In this document: positions 23,623 through 36,680 of the stretch, in pieces
Numbering within the stretch: position 1 is the first letter of the stretch
Layout: each line of letters begins with the position of its first letter
Assembly: GCA_964019055.1 (NCBI GenBank)
Contig: OZ025224.1
Location: 6,075,994 to 6,139,993 of the forward strand
Reading direction: 5' to 3'
Source of the DNA: Anthopleura xanthogrammica
Taxonomy: Eukaryota > Cnidaria > Anthozoa > Actiniaria > Actiniidae
DNA length: 64,000 nt
The notes under the pieces: model-generated
Database searches by the model: none
The model's input: only the letters and a program-made list of their open reading frames with translations
Told to the model about the DNA's origin: nothing
Program-made: the position numbers and the translations under genes

Positions 23623-24048
23623 TTTTATCGGCGAATTTTAACAACAAAGTCTTCTTCTAATAATTTCCGTGACATGCCCTGTGACTCCAACTGAAACAGT
23701 AGCAGAGCTTTGATTGGCTAATGCCCACTTACAACACAACTACTGTCTAGGGTGGGCTTAGGTTAGTATTTTGCTTGCCCTGCTTGTACTGAGGAGAAAC
23801 TACCGATTTACGAAATTATATCATTTTTTTATTAATATTTTTGATTTATTAAGTGTATTCTTCGAGCATAGCTGCCAAGAAATAGAAGCTTCTTGTCTAA
23901 ATAAATGATTATTTTACCGAAATAATTTTCGCCAATTAGAAACAAGTTTATATTTGATGTTCCTCGTACATTTGCAAAGGGACTGGGATCTAATGCCGCC
24001 ATCTTGGTTTTTGCACATGTTGAAAGTTGGAAAAAATTTTGGTGCAAA
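23623..24048. promoter_or_regulatory. Putative bidirectional promoter, SLC25A35 copy 2 / MRPL9
   Basis: 426 bp between divergent start codons of two nuclear genes for mitochondrial proteins, without another gene. A TAATGCCGCCATCTTGG block (about 23992-24007), resembling a YY1-type initiator element, lies close to the MRPL9 start. Shared control is an inference from spacing. Confidence 0.5.
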
Positions 24049-24672
24049 ATGTTCCAGATATCTCGACAATTATTAGGTATTCAGCCTTTAACAAGACTAT
24101 GTGCAAGATCTATGGGCAAAATGGACCAATTTAAGTGGAAACCGAACAAGAAAAAGCCAAATAGGAAGCCAAAATTCTCTGTTATTTTGAAGGAACCAAT
24201 CGAAGGTCTGGGGAGTCGAGGGCAAATGGTTGGAGTTGAACGTGGATTTGCTCGGAATTTTCTTATTCCTCAAGGTAAAGCAGCGTATCCGACTAAAGAA
24301 AATATCCAGAAGTACCTCGTTTCGTCTGAAGAAGCCTCAGAGATTGATCCTGAATCTCAAGTTTCAACCCGATTTTTACGTTTCTTGAAGCATTTGAGAT
24401 TGAAAGTAGAAAGGAAAGAAGGGACAGAATTGTGTATCGATAATCACCAGATTTCTTTAGAGTACCAAAGACAACATCAACTAGTTGTGCCGCCACATTG
24501 TATTGATTTAAGTGAGCCTTTAACATCATTCGGGGATTATACCCTTAACATTGCTGTGAGAGACAACGTGAATGTCCCTATGAAAATTCGTGTAGAAGAA
24601 TGGAAACCTCGCATAGCAAACAGATGGAAGGATGTGCTAAGCCGTGAAGAGCAAGGGCTTGGAAAGGAATGA
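24049..24672 (+). CDS. MRPL9: Mitochondrial large ribosomal subunit protein bL9m
   Basis: 207 residues. A basic, serine/arginine-containing N-terminus looks like a mitochondrial targeting sequence. The bL9 signature follows at about residues 55-84: GLGSRGQMVGVERGFARNF, then LIPQGKAAYP, the conserved G-x-x-G...V-x-x-G-[FY]-x-R-N-[FY]-L-x-P pattern of the rRNA-binding N-terminal domain. The C-terminal part keeps the mitochondrial extension ending VEEWKPR. The first in-frame ATG is 24049; longer frames need a non-ATG start. The whole frame is a single exon, and a polyadenylation signal (AATAAA) follows about 17 bp after the stop. Confidence 0.92.
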   Translation: MFQISRQLLGIQPLTRLCARSMGKMDQFKWKPNKKKPNRKPKFSVILKEPIEGLGSRGQMVGVERGFARNFLIPQGKAAYPTKENIQKYLVSSEEASEIDPESQVSTRFLRFLKHLRLKVERKEGTELCIDNHQISLEYQRQHQLVVPPHCIDLSEPLTSFGDYTLNIAVRDNVNVPMKIRVEEWKPRIANRWKDVLSREEQGLGKE

Positions 24673-26429
24673 TTGTTTTTTCATTTGGTAATAAACATTA
24701 TATGACTTGAATGTTTTGGGTCTTTACCCTACCCTTCAGAGATTGCACATGTGCTCTACGCTACACCAATGGCCATTGGCAGGCCCCTATTTCGAGCCCT
24801 GAAGAATGAATTGGCATAGCAGCCAATCACAGTCTGTTATATATTATCATGCAAACCAGAGTAAGGAATCTTGTGCTGATTCACAGACCATCTTAACTAG
24901 AGTTAAAGTCAGGTTGCCTGCAGGCTAGGGGTAGTATAGTCTCCCCTGCAGCCATTTTACAGCGTGACGCATAAAAGTATGACCACTTTTAATATATTTG
25001 CATGCTTCTATGCACAGGTTTTTTTGTTGCCAAACAGGTTTTTACACACCTTATTTGGTAAAACCAGACAGCTTGGCATCAAATGTGTTTGTTCAAAGTA
25101 CAAAATCCTGTGCATAGAAGAATGCGAATACATTAAATGTGGTCCTACTTTTGCGTGTCGTGCTGTAAGTGGTTGTGTGACAACCCAATAAAAATGGCTG
25201 TGAGGGAGATTAAGGTTAGTAATAAGAGCGACATTTGCTCTACAACCTGCAACCCGACAAGTTGCAAGGTTTTGTTGCCCATATTATTGCAACTTTGATT
25301 AAGTATGCTTTCCAACAATCCAACTCTGGAACATAAGTGCTTAGTACAAGGAACTGTTCATTGTGAGATGGGTTTTGTGTGCCTTTTGTAAAAGCTTGTA
25401 TTATGGAGGAGAGTTTACAGGATTAATGTCTTAGGAGTTGTTATTTGTTATGTAACAACCCAAACTTTAAATTTAGATTTTTGGACTGGCATAGATATAC
25501 TACAGCCATTGGCTCTCATTAATTTGAACATTATGATAAGGTGGAATTGTACTAAACATTGATATGGGACATATTTGTTCTAAACGGGATGATTTTGTTC
25601 AAAATGTGTATATATATATATGCCAGTCAAAAAAATCTAGATTTTTAAGTTTGGGTTTAATGTTTCTTCAAGCAAATTTTTCTTGTAAAAAACTTTCGAG
25701 CTCCTGGTGGGAGGATTAATGTTGTGGTGTGTGTTATCTACTGATGGTTCACATGAAACCTGTCTCAAAAAGAAAGATTGGTGCTTTGGCCTGCTTATGC
25801 TTATTTTATGAAGATGCATTCCACAATGTAAACTCTGCATCACTATAGCTGTATCTGCAAAACAAAAAAGTGTATTTCCTACAAGAGGTACACAGTCAGG
25901 ACCATTACTGTGATTCTTATATTCTGTGAACTAAGGCATTTCCATGGCTTGTTGTGAAATTGGTTTTTTGCTGCCATCAATCAAAACTAATCAGTTGGCA
26001 CCTTTTATATTTTTGACTAGTGGCAGTGAAAAAACAAATTCAAACACACAACTTGCAACTACTGAGTTGCAGAACATTGAAAATTGCAGTGAAATTATAA
26101 TTTGAACAACAGCTTGGCATGATATTGAGCACTTGGTCCTTAGAGGATTTTAGCCTTTCTTTTTATATGAAGTTTTGGAAATCTTAATTAAGACAATAGA
26201 TTTTAGCTTCGTTGTTGGTTGTGCCCATTTCAGACCATGTGATGCTGCTCCGGGAGTTGATTCTTTCATGTGTAAATATTTTAATAAAAGAACATTTCTC
26301 AAGGGAATGTCATGTGGTCTGAAGTGGACAATTTGTGTATCTAAAGAGGTCTATGAAATCAAAAGACTTGCAATTCAAAATAAAAAAAAAATATTGGGAT
26401 AGACTTACCCCAAATCTATCTCTTTCTCT
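24673..26429. other. No gene recognised
   Basis: About 1.75 kb with no credible exon. An inverted pair around 24945-25210 (GCATGCTTCTATGCACAGGT with a CCTGTGCATAGAAGAATGCG partner, and outer CCTGCAGCCATTTTACAGCG / AATGGCTGTGAGG) marks a fold-back element. A CATTAATGTTG-type and TATATATATATA tract occurs near 25605-25622. Confidence 0.45.
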
Positions 26430-26756
26430 CGAATTTTTATTTTTTTATTTTTCAATCGAGTAAAATCACAGGGAGCCCAATTAAGGTAAAAGTGCTAGAT
26501 GAAAATAAAATCTGGGAAATATATCATTTATTGGAAAAAATTTGTTAGAGGCTGAGAAAGTGTGCTTAATAATAAAAGTTAATAGAAAAATACAGAATTT
26601 TTTTTTCACACACCTTTGTTTTCCTGTATAATTTGATTCCCCTTTGTCATGTTTTCAAGGGATGCAACGCTCACGAGTGACGCGAGTGAAAAACGCACTG
26701 CACATGTTCGGAATTTCGTCGTGTTTACAAAGAAAACCATAATCTGAGACGCCCAT

Positions 26757-29470
26757 CCAAACCATCACAGGTCTATTCGTATTGTGAAGCGAACATCCAA
26801 TCCATCTCTTGTACATTCATATTCTGATACACCCATCCAATCCATCTCGTGTACATTCTTATTCTGATACGCCCATCCAATCCATCTCGTGTACAATCAT
26901 ATTCTTAAACGCCCATCCAATCCATCTCGTGTACATTCTTATTCTGATACGCCCATCCAATCCATCTCGTGTACAATCATATTCTTAAACGCCCATCCAA
27001 TCCATCTCGTGTACATTCTTATTCTGATACGCCCATCCAATCCAACTCGTGTAATTTCCTATTCTGATACACCCATCCAATCCATCTCGTGTACATTCTT
27101 ATTCTAATACGCCCATCCAATCCATCTCGTGTACATTCTAATTCTGATACAGCCATCCAACCCATCTCGTGTACAATCATATTCTTAAACGCCCATCCAA
27201 TCCATCTCGTGTACATTCTTATTCTCATGATACGCCCATCCAATCCATCTCGTGTACATTCTTATTCTGATACAGCCATCCAATCCATCTCGTGTACAAT
27301 CATATTCTTAAACGCCCATCCAATCCATCTCGTGTACATTCTTATTCTGATACGCCCATCCAATCCATCTCGTGTACATTCTTATTCTAATACAGCCATC
27401 CAAACCATCTCGTGTACATTCATATTGCGATACGCCCATCCAATCCATCTCGGGTACATTCTTATTCTGATACGCCCATCCAATCCATCTCGTGATGTAC
27501 ATTCATATTGCGATACGCCCATCCAATCCATCTCGTGTACATTCATATTGCGATACGCCCATCCAATCCATCTCGTGATGTACATTCTTATTGCAATAAG
27601 CCCATCCAATCCATCCCGTGTACATTCTTATTCTGATACGCCCATCCAATCCATCTCGCGTACATTCCTATTCTGAAACACCCATCCAATCCATCTCGTG
27701 TACAATCATATTCTTAAACGCCCATCCAATCCATCTCGCGTTTATTCCTATTCTGAAACACCCATCCAATCCATCTCGTGTACAATCATATTCTTAAACG
27801 CCCATCCAATCCATCTCGTGTACATTCTTATTCTCATGATACGCCCATCCAATCCATCTCGTGTACATTCTTATTCTGATACAGCCATCCAATCCATCTC
27901 GTGTACAATCATATTCTTAAACGCCCATCCAATCCATCTCGTGTACATTCTTATTCTGATACGCCCATCCAATCCATCTCGTGTACATTCTTATTCTAAT
28001 ACACCCATCCAATCCATCTCGTGTACAATCATATTCTTAAACGCCCATCCAATCCATCTCGTGTACATTCTTATTCTGATACGCCCATCCAATCCAACTC
28101 GTGTAATTTCCTATTCTGATACACCCATCCAATCCATCTCGTGTACATTCTTATTCTAATACGCCCATCCAATCCATCTCGTGTACATTCTAATTCTGAT
28201 ACAGCCATCCAACCCATCTCGTGTACAATCATATTCTTAAACGCCCATCCAATCCATCTCGTGTACATTCTTATTCTCATGATACGCCCATCCAATCCAT
28301 CTCGTGTACATTCTTATTCTGATACAGCCATCCAATCCATCTCGTGTACAATCATATTCTTAAACGCCCATCCAATCCATCTCGTGTACATTCTTATTCT
28401 GATACGCCCATCCAAACCATCTCGTGTACATTCATATTGCGATACGCCCATCCAATCCATCTCGGGTACATTCTTATTCTGATACGCCCATCCAATCCAT
28501 CTCGTGATGTACATTCATATTGCGATACGCCCATCCAATCCATCTCGTGTACATTCATATTGCGATACGCCCATCCAATCCATCTCGTGATGTACATTCT
28601 TATTGCAATAAGCCCATCCAATCCATCCCGTGTACATTCTTATTCTGATACGCCCATCCAATCCATCTCGCGTACATTCCTATTCTGAAACACCCATCCA
28701 ATCCATCTCGTGTACAATCATATTCTTAAACGCCCATCCAATCCATCTCGCGTTTATTCCTATTCTGAAACACCCATCCAATCCATCTCGTGTACAATCA
28801 TATTCTTAAACGCCCATCCAATCCATCTCGTGTACATTCTTATTCTCATGATACGCCCATCCAATCCATCTCGTGTACATTCTTATTCTGATACAGCCAT
28901 CCAATCCATCTCGTGTACAATCATATTCTTAAACGCCCATCCAATCCATCTCGTGTACATTCTTATTCTGATACGCCCATCCAATCCATCTCGTGTACAT
29001 TCTTATTCTAATACAGCCATCCAATCCATCTCGTGTACATTCATATTGCGATACGCCCATCCAATCCATCTCGGGTACATTCTTATTCTGATACGCCCAT
29101 CCAATCCATCTCGTGATGTACATTCTTATTGCAATAAGCCCACCCAACCCATCTCGTGTACATTCATATTGCGATACGCCCATCCAATCCATCTCGTGTA
29201 CATTCATATTGCGATACGCCCATCCAATCCATCTCGTGATGTACATTCTTATTGCAATAAGCCCATCCAATCCATCCCGTGTACATTCTTATTCTGATAC
29301 GCCCATCCAATCCATCTCGCGTACATTCCTATTCTGAAACACCCATCCAATCCATCTCGTGTACAATCATATTCTTAAACGCCCATCCAATCCATCTCGT
29401 GTACATTCTTATTCTGATACGCCCATCCAATCCATCTCGTGTACACTGATTCTTATTCTGATACGCCCAT
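26757..29470. repeat. 40-bp satellite array with about 1-kb higher-order repeat
   Basis: About 68 monomers built on GCCCATCCAATCCATCTCGT plus GTACATTCTTATTCTGATAC or a GTACAATCATATTCTTAAAC variant. Variant order repeats at offsets of about 1012-1052 bp (for example 27019 and 28071, 27698 and 28710), showing block duplication of about 25 monomers. Long frames on both strands are repeat products. Confidence 0.95.
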
Positions 29471-29483
29471 CCACTCCAAAATA

Positions 29484-29580
29484 TGATCAGATACTCCAGA
29501 ATGTGATTTTGGATACTCCAAAATATGATGGGATACTCCAGAATGTGATTTTGGATACTCAAACATATGCGCATGTTTGG
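29484..29580. repeat. 42-bp repeat (dimer of 21-bp), about 2 copies
   Basis: GATACTCCAGAATGTGATTT followed by TGGATACTCCAAAATATGAT. Expanded to about 8 copies at the equivalent position in unit 2 (46229-46560). Confidence 0.9.
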
Positions 29581-30242
29581 ATACTTCAGAATATCATGAG
29601 AAGCTTGTATATATAACCAAAGAAGGTCATTTTGGTCTGCTTGATGGATTACCACGGCCAAAGAAGGGCAGTTGAATAGATGGAATTGTGCTACCATCCT
29701 TCCCAATGACCTTTTATTGTTGCGAGGATAGCAAGCAGCGATACTAATCTAGCAGGTCAGTACGAGCTCCCTTTGGAATCCATAACTGACTGTGCATGCT
29801 GAATAAAAATCTTAAATTTCGGGAGGATTTATTATGGTGCCTTACACATTTCAGAAACATATATAGCACACAAGTAAATTCGGCTTGCAAAAGCAACATG
29901 CATCCTAATGATGATTCGAAAGTCTTTGTTGAATGTTACTGAAACGTCTGTCAGTACAAAAACGACATTTTTATTTCCACTTGAGTTTGCAACATTTTCT
30001 GATGCCATTCTATGTTTCGATAAGACGAGGACAGACCATAGAAAAGTTACTCCGAGTTGTTAATATGATCGATACATCTAAGGTAGGCCTGAAATTATGT
30101 CCCAAAAAAACCCTACTAGGAATAAGCCTCGTTAAACGACGCGCATTTACGATTCCTCTTGTCCTTTCCATAATTGATGTAATTAAAAGTTTATCTTCAT
30201 GTAAGACCTACTGGTTTATGGAATTAATTTGTTTTTATTGAT

Positions 30243-30420
30243 CGATAAACCAGGACCATACTTCCAGACATCGAGTGCTGAAGCATCGTATGGACTTACG
30301 GCTACGCTGGAGATTTCGGCCCCAACACCGCTATCCCGGGAGGACATTACTGACTGATCAGGAAGCTCGGCCGAAGCCTAAGGGAGAGGTTAGTCGGCCC
30401 CTAGACCGTAGATGATTAAC
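30243..30420. ncRNA. GC-rich conserved block, possible 5S rRNA-derived SINE
   Basis: Stands out from AT-rich surroundings. The stretch with GATCAGGAAGCTCGGCCGAAG, then GCCTAAGG...GGTTAGTCGG...TAGACCG, resembles in order the 5S rRNA internal control region (GATCA..GGA..AAGCTCGG..GCCT..GGTTAGT..GACCG). Similarity is partial and judged by eye. A near-identical copy lies at 47212-47383 by duplication. Confidence 0.35.
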
Positions 30421-30569
30421 CCCTTGCTATGACCAGCACACCCGGTATGACGCTCATGTTGCTGATGGTTTTCTCGCTGTGCTTATTTCTTTCCATGTGG
30501 GATGTGTTTTAAAAAACCCAGGTGCAAAATGCAATTAACGTGTGCAAAGATCAGCTATGAGGTGAAAAT

Positions 30570-31780
<1,211 letters not shown>

Positions 31781-32789
31781 AAAAATCCCTGACCCTCTCC
31801 AAATAGGCGCTCAAAAAAATTGAGCGGATTTGCGGATTCAAAAATCAAAGCGTATCGCGGATGTGTTGAATATTAGGGCACGGATCATGGATTCTGAACA
31901 CGCAAAGGGTTTGGATTACGGCTTTGTACGAAGCTAGTATCGTAAATAATCAGATTCGGATCTGAACGACAATATAATAATATCAGGGGATCTACAGATT
32001 TTCCATGAAAATGTCACGGATCGGCGGATTTACGTACCCCTATTCTACATACTAGTGATGTTGAATTTTTTTTGCTAGTTCACTCATTTGGTTATTCATT
32101 CATCCCTCTGTCAGTGCATCCATCCCTCCCTTTCCCCTTCCATTAAAAAGTGAACAAAGCTTTCGGTACCTTCAGTTGGTAATTTAGGTGCTGAAAAAAA
32201 TTGATAATTTTTATCTGCCACTTTTGACTGTGAAGAAAATATGTTTCTTGGCTACTATTGGGGCCATATAGATAAGTATAATTATAACCAAGTTTCAAGT
32301 CATTTCCAATTTTCATCGATTTTCATCCAAGTCAGACCCCATTAAGCATTTTTAAGGTGTTTTAGTGTAATCACAGGCAGCCCAAGCAAACGTTCTGTGC
32401 ATGTTTTATAGGGTAATGTTTAAGGCTAGGATACAAATTACAAAAAAAAAATGTTTCACTCTAAAACTTGCTTCAATCACTGTTATTATGGCGAAGTTTC
32501 AGCGCGATTTGAGGCCATTAAGTGTGTTTTTTTATCCTACCCCATCCCCCCTCTATAAAAAAACATCTTATAGTTCCAAAGTTTGCTTGGGCTGCCTGGG
32601 GTGTAATGTTGCACAGAGACGACTCTTCAGAAGGCTACTGTAGTCTGCTTTGAAAGGACTTAACTTGATCGAAGACAAATAAAGAGCAGATAAAGTTAAA
32701 GTTACTTCTGACTTTTAGCCAAACTGGTAGAGTAGAATTGAGCGGCCAAAACGATGATTCCCGATGAAACCATTAGCATTTGTCATGGT

Positions 32790-33791
32790 TCACAAATCTT
32801 TTTCAAACAATACTACAACTCTACTTTCAATATTTAGGTTTTCTTCTAATCGAAGAAGTTCTTCCTCCAATACTTTCTTCCCATCTAAAGACGAGCATTT
32901 TGGTTGAAACACGTTCAAGCTGAAGTCCTTTCCAATCGCTTCTGCAGCGCTTGATAATTGTTGTTTTACATGTAACTTGAACAGATGTAGGTCGTCTGTG
33001 TATATGGTACAACACCATTTTACTGTACTCGCTCGTCAAGAAATACGCCCATGACTGAAGGACTTCAGCTCTCTAGAATTAAATCCATCAAACTTAGAAT
33101 CTGCAAACATTTGATCATCGTCTAGGAATATCAAATCAATGTTCGATTGTTTCACTTCGTAAGGAAGCCAGTTTATTATGATAATATTTCGAATAAGAAA
33201 TTGTCGAGAGATGTTTGGGTTTAAAATGGCTTGTGCTGCCTCTTCCTTAGAATAACGGAATAAAGAAAGGTCTGTTAAGCCTCCTATAGAGGTTCCTTCA
33301 TTCCCCTGAGTAAAGCGGTAGGCCTCGGTGATTTTCACTTCATGTAAATCATATTCAGCAATAGATTTGTCACGCATTCGTTTTGAGATGGCAATCCTTG
33401 CCAGAGATGCAGCTGTGTAATACTTTGTAACGAGTTTAGGATGGATTTGGCGCATGAAATCATCCACGGCCGATACCATTCGATAACCGTACCCTTGACC
33501 ACGATAATCGGGGTGAACACGAAGGCTTTGGTATAAGCAGTTTGTTTTATCAGGCAGAATATTCACTACATGTAGAGCAATCACTTTGCCGTCAACTTCA
33601 CCCACAAGAACATGCTTTTCAGGAGCTTTAATCCAACAGTGAAACATTCTCTGAAGATAGTCATCGCCTTTGTAAATATCTCGTGACATTTCGACAACTT
33701 GTTCAAAGTCGTCTTCCTTGGCAGGACGAAGGATCATTTTGTTGTTCATCGTTTGAACCAAAGACAAATGGATATTGTCTGCATAAATCAT
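32790..33791 (-). pseudogene. HisAT/NAT16-like N-acetyltransferase, unit 1 copy with premature stop
   Basis: Near-identical to the intact gene at 55532-56539. A C-to-T change turns an Arg codon (CGA in the intact copy) into TGA at about codon 252, removing roughly 80 C-terminal residues; the frame continues open beyond the stop to the same end. The GNAT core with [12 protein letters not shown] is retained, so a truncated enzyme is possible. Several missense changes are also present (for example DKTN for GKIN). Confidence 0.8.
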
Positions 33792-33963
33792 AGTTATTTA
33801 ACCTTTTCGGCGCTAGCCATCACGTGATGTACTTGGTTTCACGGTCACTTGATTTCTTTATTCGGTTCTCCAAATTTTAGCAAGACTACTTTACAAGGTA
33901 TTAGAATATTGCAAGTGAAGTGCTGCGAGTCTGTATGGAATGACTTCTATATGATATCTAGTG

Positions 33964-34597
33964 TTACAGTGTAAATCGAAAAACCGTGGGCACCCAGAAA
34001 TCCCGGGGGGGGCGGGGGGGAGACTCCGGGGTTAAAGTATCGGGTATGCTCGTCGGAAATTTCCAAAAATACCCCTAAAAGATACCGGAAGTTTTTTCAA
34101 AAGAGCGTGGCTGGGTAAATTTTAACCCCTAAGAGATACCACAAAAATAATACTATTAAAAAATAAAGGCTTTTGAAATGTTTTTCCTTGAGTAATATTT
34201 TGAGTTTACGCAGGCATACATATTGCGTTATGGGCCAGTTCCTTTTTCAACACCCTAAAAGATACCAGAAAGTGCTGATTTGCTAAACCTCAAATTTAAG
34301 ACCCTAAAAGATACCAAATCGCTGATTTTTACCCCTAAGAGATACGACGAGCATACCCGATACTTTACCCCCGGAGTCCCCCCCCCCCCCCCCCCCCCCG
34401 GCCAGAACTATTTCAGAAATCGTGCCTCGCTCGTTGAACAATCTGAAACAACTCTCCAATTGCAAGAAATTCGACTGATTTGTTAAGTCAGATAAACTTC
34501 TCGTAGTTAGATAGTCGTTTCATGTTGTTTTCAACAAACGATAAACGATTTCTGAAATATTTATGAGTGCCCACGGTTTTTCGATTCGCACTGTAAG
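33964..34597. mobile_element. MITE with ACAGTG...CGAAAAACCGTGGGCAC ends, interrupted
   Basis: Inverted ends of about 45 bp (AATCGAAAAACCGTGGGCAC and its complement). The uninterrupted unit 2 copy is at 56713-56934. Here another element (34002-34401) is nested inside, giving a filled/empty pair. Confidence 0.85.
34002..34401. mobile_element. Nested non-autonomous element with 8-bp target duplication
   Basis: Flanked by CCAGAAAT and CCAGAACT, while the empty site in unit 2 has a single CCAGAAAT. Ends are inverted: a G-rich tract then GACTCCGGGGTTAAAGTATC on the left, its complement followed by a C tract on the right. Internally there are several CCCTAAAAGATACC-type repeats. An 8-bp duplication suggests hAT-like mobilisation. 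Confidence 0.75.
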
Positions 34598-34896
34598 ATA
34601 AGTCTCTTCATGTCAAGGACTTTGCGAAAGTCTGCTGAGAGTGCTAAAATTCATATACCCATAATTCTTATCAGTAGCACCTTATACTTTTCAGCTTTCT
34701 GTTTTATTAACTATTTCCCTCGTCATAACATCTATAAGTAGTACTAGTAACGAGTTTGCTGGAAGAAACATGGCCCCACAAGCCATGTATAAATAATTTA
34801 AAAAAAAATTATAATACTTTTCTTCTTTTTTTATAGTTATTATTATTATCATATAATTATCCATGAAATACCTATATTTCTCACTTTCGTAAACTT

Positions 34897-34942
34897 GTTA
34901 TTTTCACTAGTGAAAATAACATGTTATTTTCACTAGTGAAAA
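34897..34942. promoter_or_regulatory. Twin palindromes upstream of the recombinase
   Basis: GTTATTTTCACT and its exact complement AGTGAAAATAAC form a 24-bp palindrome, followed after AT by a second copy truncated to 20 bp. Repeated in element 2 at 36900-36945. The position 5' of the gene suggests recombinase or regulator binding sites; function not shown. Confidence 0.5.
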
Positions 34943-35030
34943 GATCGTTACCATGGTTACACCTTGAGTGCCCTTCAGGGCAGCTTTGCGATTTTCATTC
35001 ATCAGATTTTCAGGTTTTACTTCATTCATT

Positions 35031-36446
35031 ATGGCTTCTAGTAGCGTGAATTTGTCGGATAGAAAACTTCCTTCATGGGAAATCGAAGTCCCTGAACCAC
35101 AGCAAAGACGATTTGCTAGCATTACAGAGATGGATGTAGATAATCTCATTTCAAATCAAGAAAATGAGAACACGAAAAAGAAGACACTCTATGACTTGAA
35201 GACAGTGAGAGCGTATTTACTCGAAGAACACAATGAAGGCAGAGATTTGGAGATTATACCGCCAGATGAATTGAATGTTTTACTGAGCCAGTTCATTGTA
35301 GCAGCAAGAACAAAAAGCGGTAAAAATTATGAACCTTCCTCGCTAAGAGGAATGTTATCAAGCGTAGACCGTTATCTTGGACGGCAAAACTACGGCAAAA
35401 GGCTCTTCTTTGATCCTGAGTTCAAGAAGATAAGAGAAGCTCTGAAAGCAAAGCAGAAGGAACTCAAACAACAAGGACATGGCAATAAGCCGAGAGCTAC
35501 TACAGCCCTGACAGACGAGGAGATAGACATTCTTTTCGAGAAAAAAGTATTAGGAACGAGTACTCCTCAAGCTCTTCTCAATACAGTTTGGCTAAATAAT
35601 ATTACACACTTTGGACTTCGAGGATGCAAAGAGCAGCGCCAGTTGCGTTGGGGAGACATAACACTAAAGACCAACAGTGAAGGGAAAGAGTTTCTCGATT
35701 ATTGCGAAAGGCAAACAAAAACCAGAACTGGCGAAGACCCACGAAACATACGTTCAGTGCCGCCCAGAATGTATGAAAACGCAGAAGTGGAGAATGAGCG
35801 TGATCCTGTTTATGTATACAAACTTTACTCAGAAAAACGTCCTCCTTCCATGTTAGAGCCAGATGCACCATTCTATCTGTCTGTGAACCACTTCAAAACA
35901 TCAACCTACCAAGAACTGAAGGATTGTTTTTGGTTCAAAGCACTGCCAATGGGAGTGAATAAACTCGACACCATATTGAAAGACATGTGCAAAGCCGCTA
36001 GCATCACTGCAAAAACAAATCACGCGGGAAGAAAAACCCTTGTACAGAAACTCCAAGACAGTGGAGTCCCACCTAATCAAATCATCCAAGTAACTGGGCA
36101 TAAGAGCATACAATCAATCAATAATTACAGCCAACTTGGAGAACGACAGCAAGAAAATATTTCAAAGATTTTATCTTCAAGAGGCAGTGCGACTGGAAGT
36201 GCGATAGGCATGGCGACTTTACATTCCTGCAATCAAGCTTCAAGTTCGTCCACCTACTCGTCCGTGAATGAAAACCAGCTTCAAACTATGTTCTACGGCA
36301 ACACCATCACTGGAGCCACTTTTAACATCAACCTGGCATCCTCACCATCAGCGGCTTCAACACAAAGTTCAAGCAGCAGCGTCAAGTCCGTCAAGAAATA
36401 TCGACGAATCATCGATTCATCGGATAGCAGTCAAGAGACTGAGTAA
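35031..36446 (+). CDS. Crypton-type tyrosine recombinase, copy 1
   Basis: 471 residues from ATG 35031; the frame is open further 5' but without another ATG. The N-terminal SAM-like DNA-binding half (about residues 35-150) includes LNVLLSQFIVAARTKSGKNY and SSLRGMLSSVDRYL. The catalytic half has Arg197 (LRGCKEQRQLRW), His331 and Arg334 (NHAGRKTL), His357 (TGHKS) and Tyr366 (INNY): the tyrosine-recombinase set is complete. The Ser-rich C-terminal tail (about 390-471) is probably disordered. No intron. The enzyme is expected to cut and rejoin DNA at the element ends through a circular intermediate, as proposed for Cryptons. The protein is identical to copy 2. Confidence 0.88.
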   Translation: MASSSVNLSDRKLPSWEIEVPEPQQRRFASITEMDVDNLISNQENENTKKKTLYDLKTVRAYLLEEHNEGRDLEIIPPDELNVLLSQFIVAARTKSGKNYEPSSLRGMLSSVDRYLGRQNYGKRLFFDPEFKKIREALKAKQKELKQQGHGNKPRATTALTDEEIDILFEKKVLGTSTPQALLNTVWLNNITHFGLRGCKEQRQLRWGDITLKTNSEGKEFLDYCERQTKTRTGEDPRNIRSVPPRMYENAEVENERDPVYVYKLYSEKRPPSMLEPDAPFYLSVNHFKTSTYQELKDCFWFKALPMGVNKLDTILKDMCKAASITAKTNHAGRKTLVQKLQDSGVPPNQIIQVTGHKSIQSINNYSQLGERQQENISKILSSRGSATGSAIGMATLHSCNQASSSSTYSSVNENQLQTMFYGNTITGATFNINLASSPSAASTQSSSSSVKSVKKYRRIIDSSDSSQETE

Positions 36447-36680
36447 GCATTATAATAAGCTTCAGAGCAGTTTACTCTTTTACAGACTATTTTAAGTTCA
36501 TTTAATAGTTTTACATCAATTTTGTACTCAAGTTGAGGACTATTTCACAATTAAAAACTCTATTTTTTATCAGTTTTTCCGATGCAACCTTGAATAGAAA
36601 CTGAGTCTACAAACATTGAGTATTTTGTTTACTTGTACCTCTTTTTATGGCAGGTAAATAAAAGTATAAAAGAAAAATTT

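Noticed and set aside
27089..29337. Long open frames (up to 195 residues) on both strands in the 40-bp satellite
   Set aside because: The same tandem repeat read in several frames; open because the monomer lacks stops, with no start context or non-repeat domain.
26757..29470. CRISPR-like regular repeat array
   Set aside because: Repeats are contiguous with no unique spacers, in eukaryotic DNA; it is a satellite.
29933..30241. 102-residue frame repeated at 46937-47203
   Set aside because: Conserved only because the locus is duplicated; the two copies differ by frame-altering changes and match no family I recognise.
34968..35030. Extended N-terminus of the Crypton recombinase
   Set aside because: Requires a non-ATG start; the ATG at 35031 (37034 in the second copy) is the first and fits the family.
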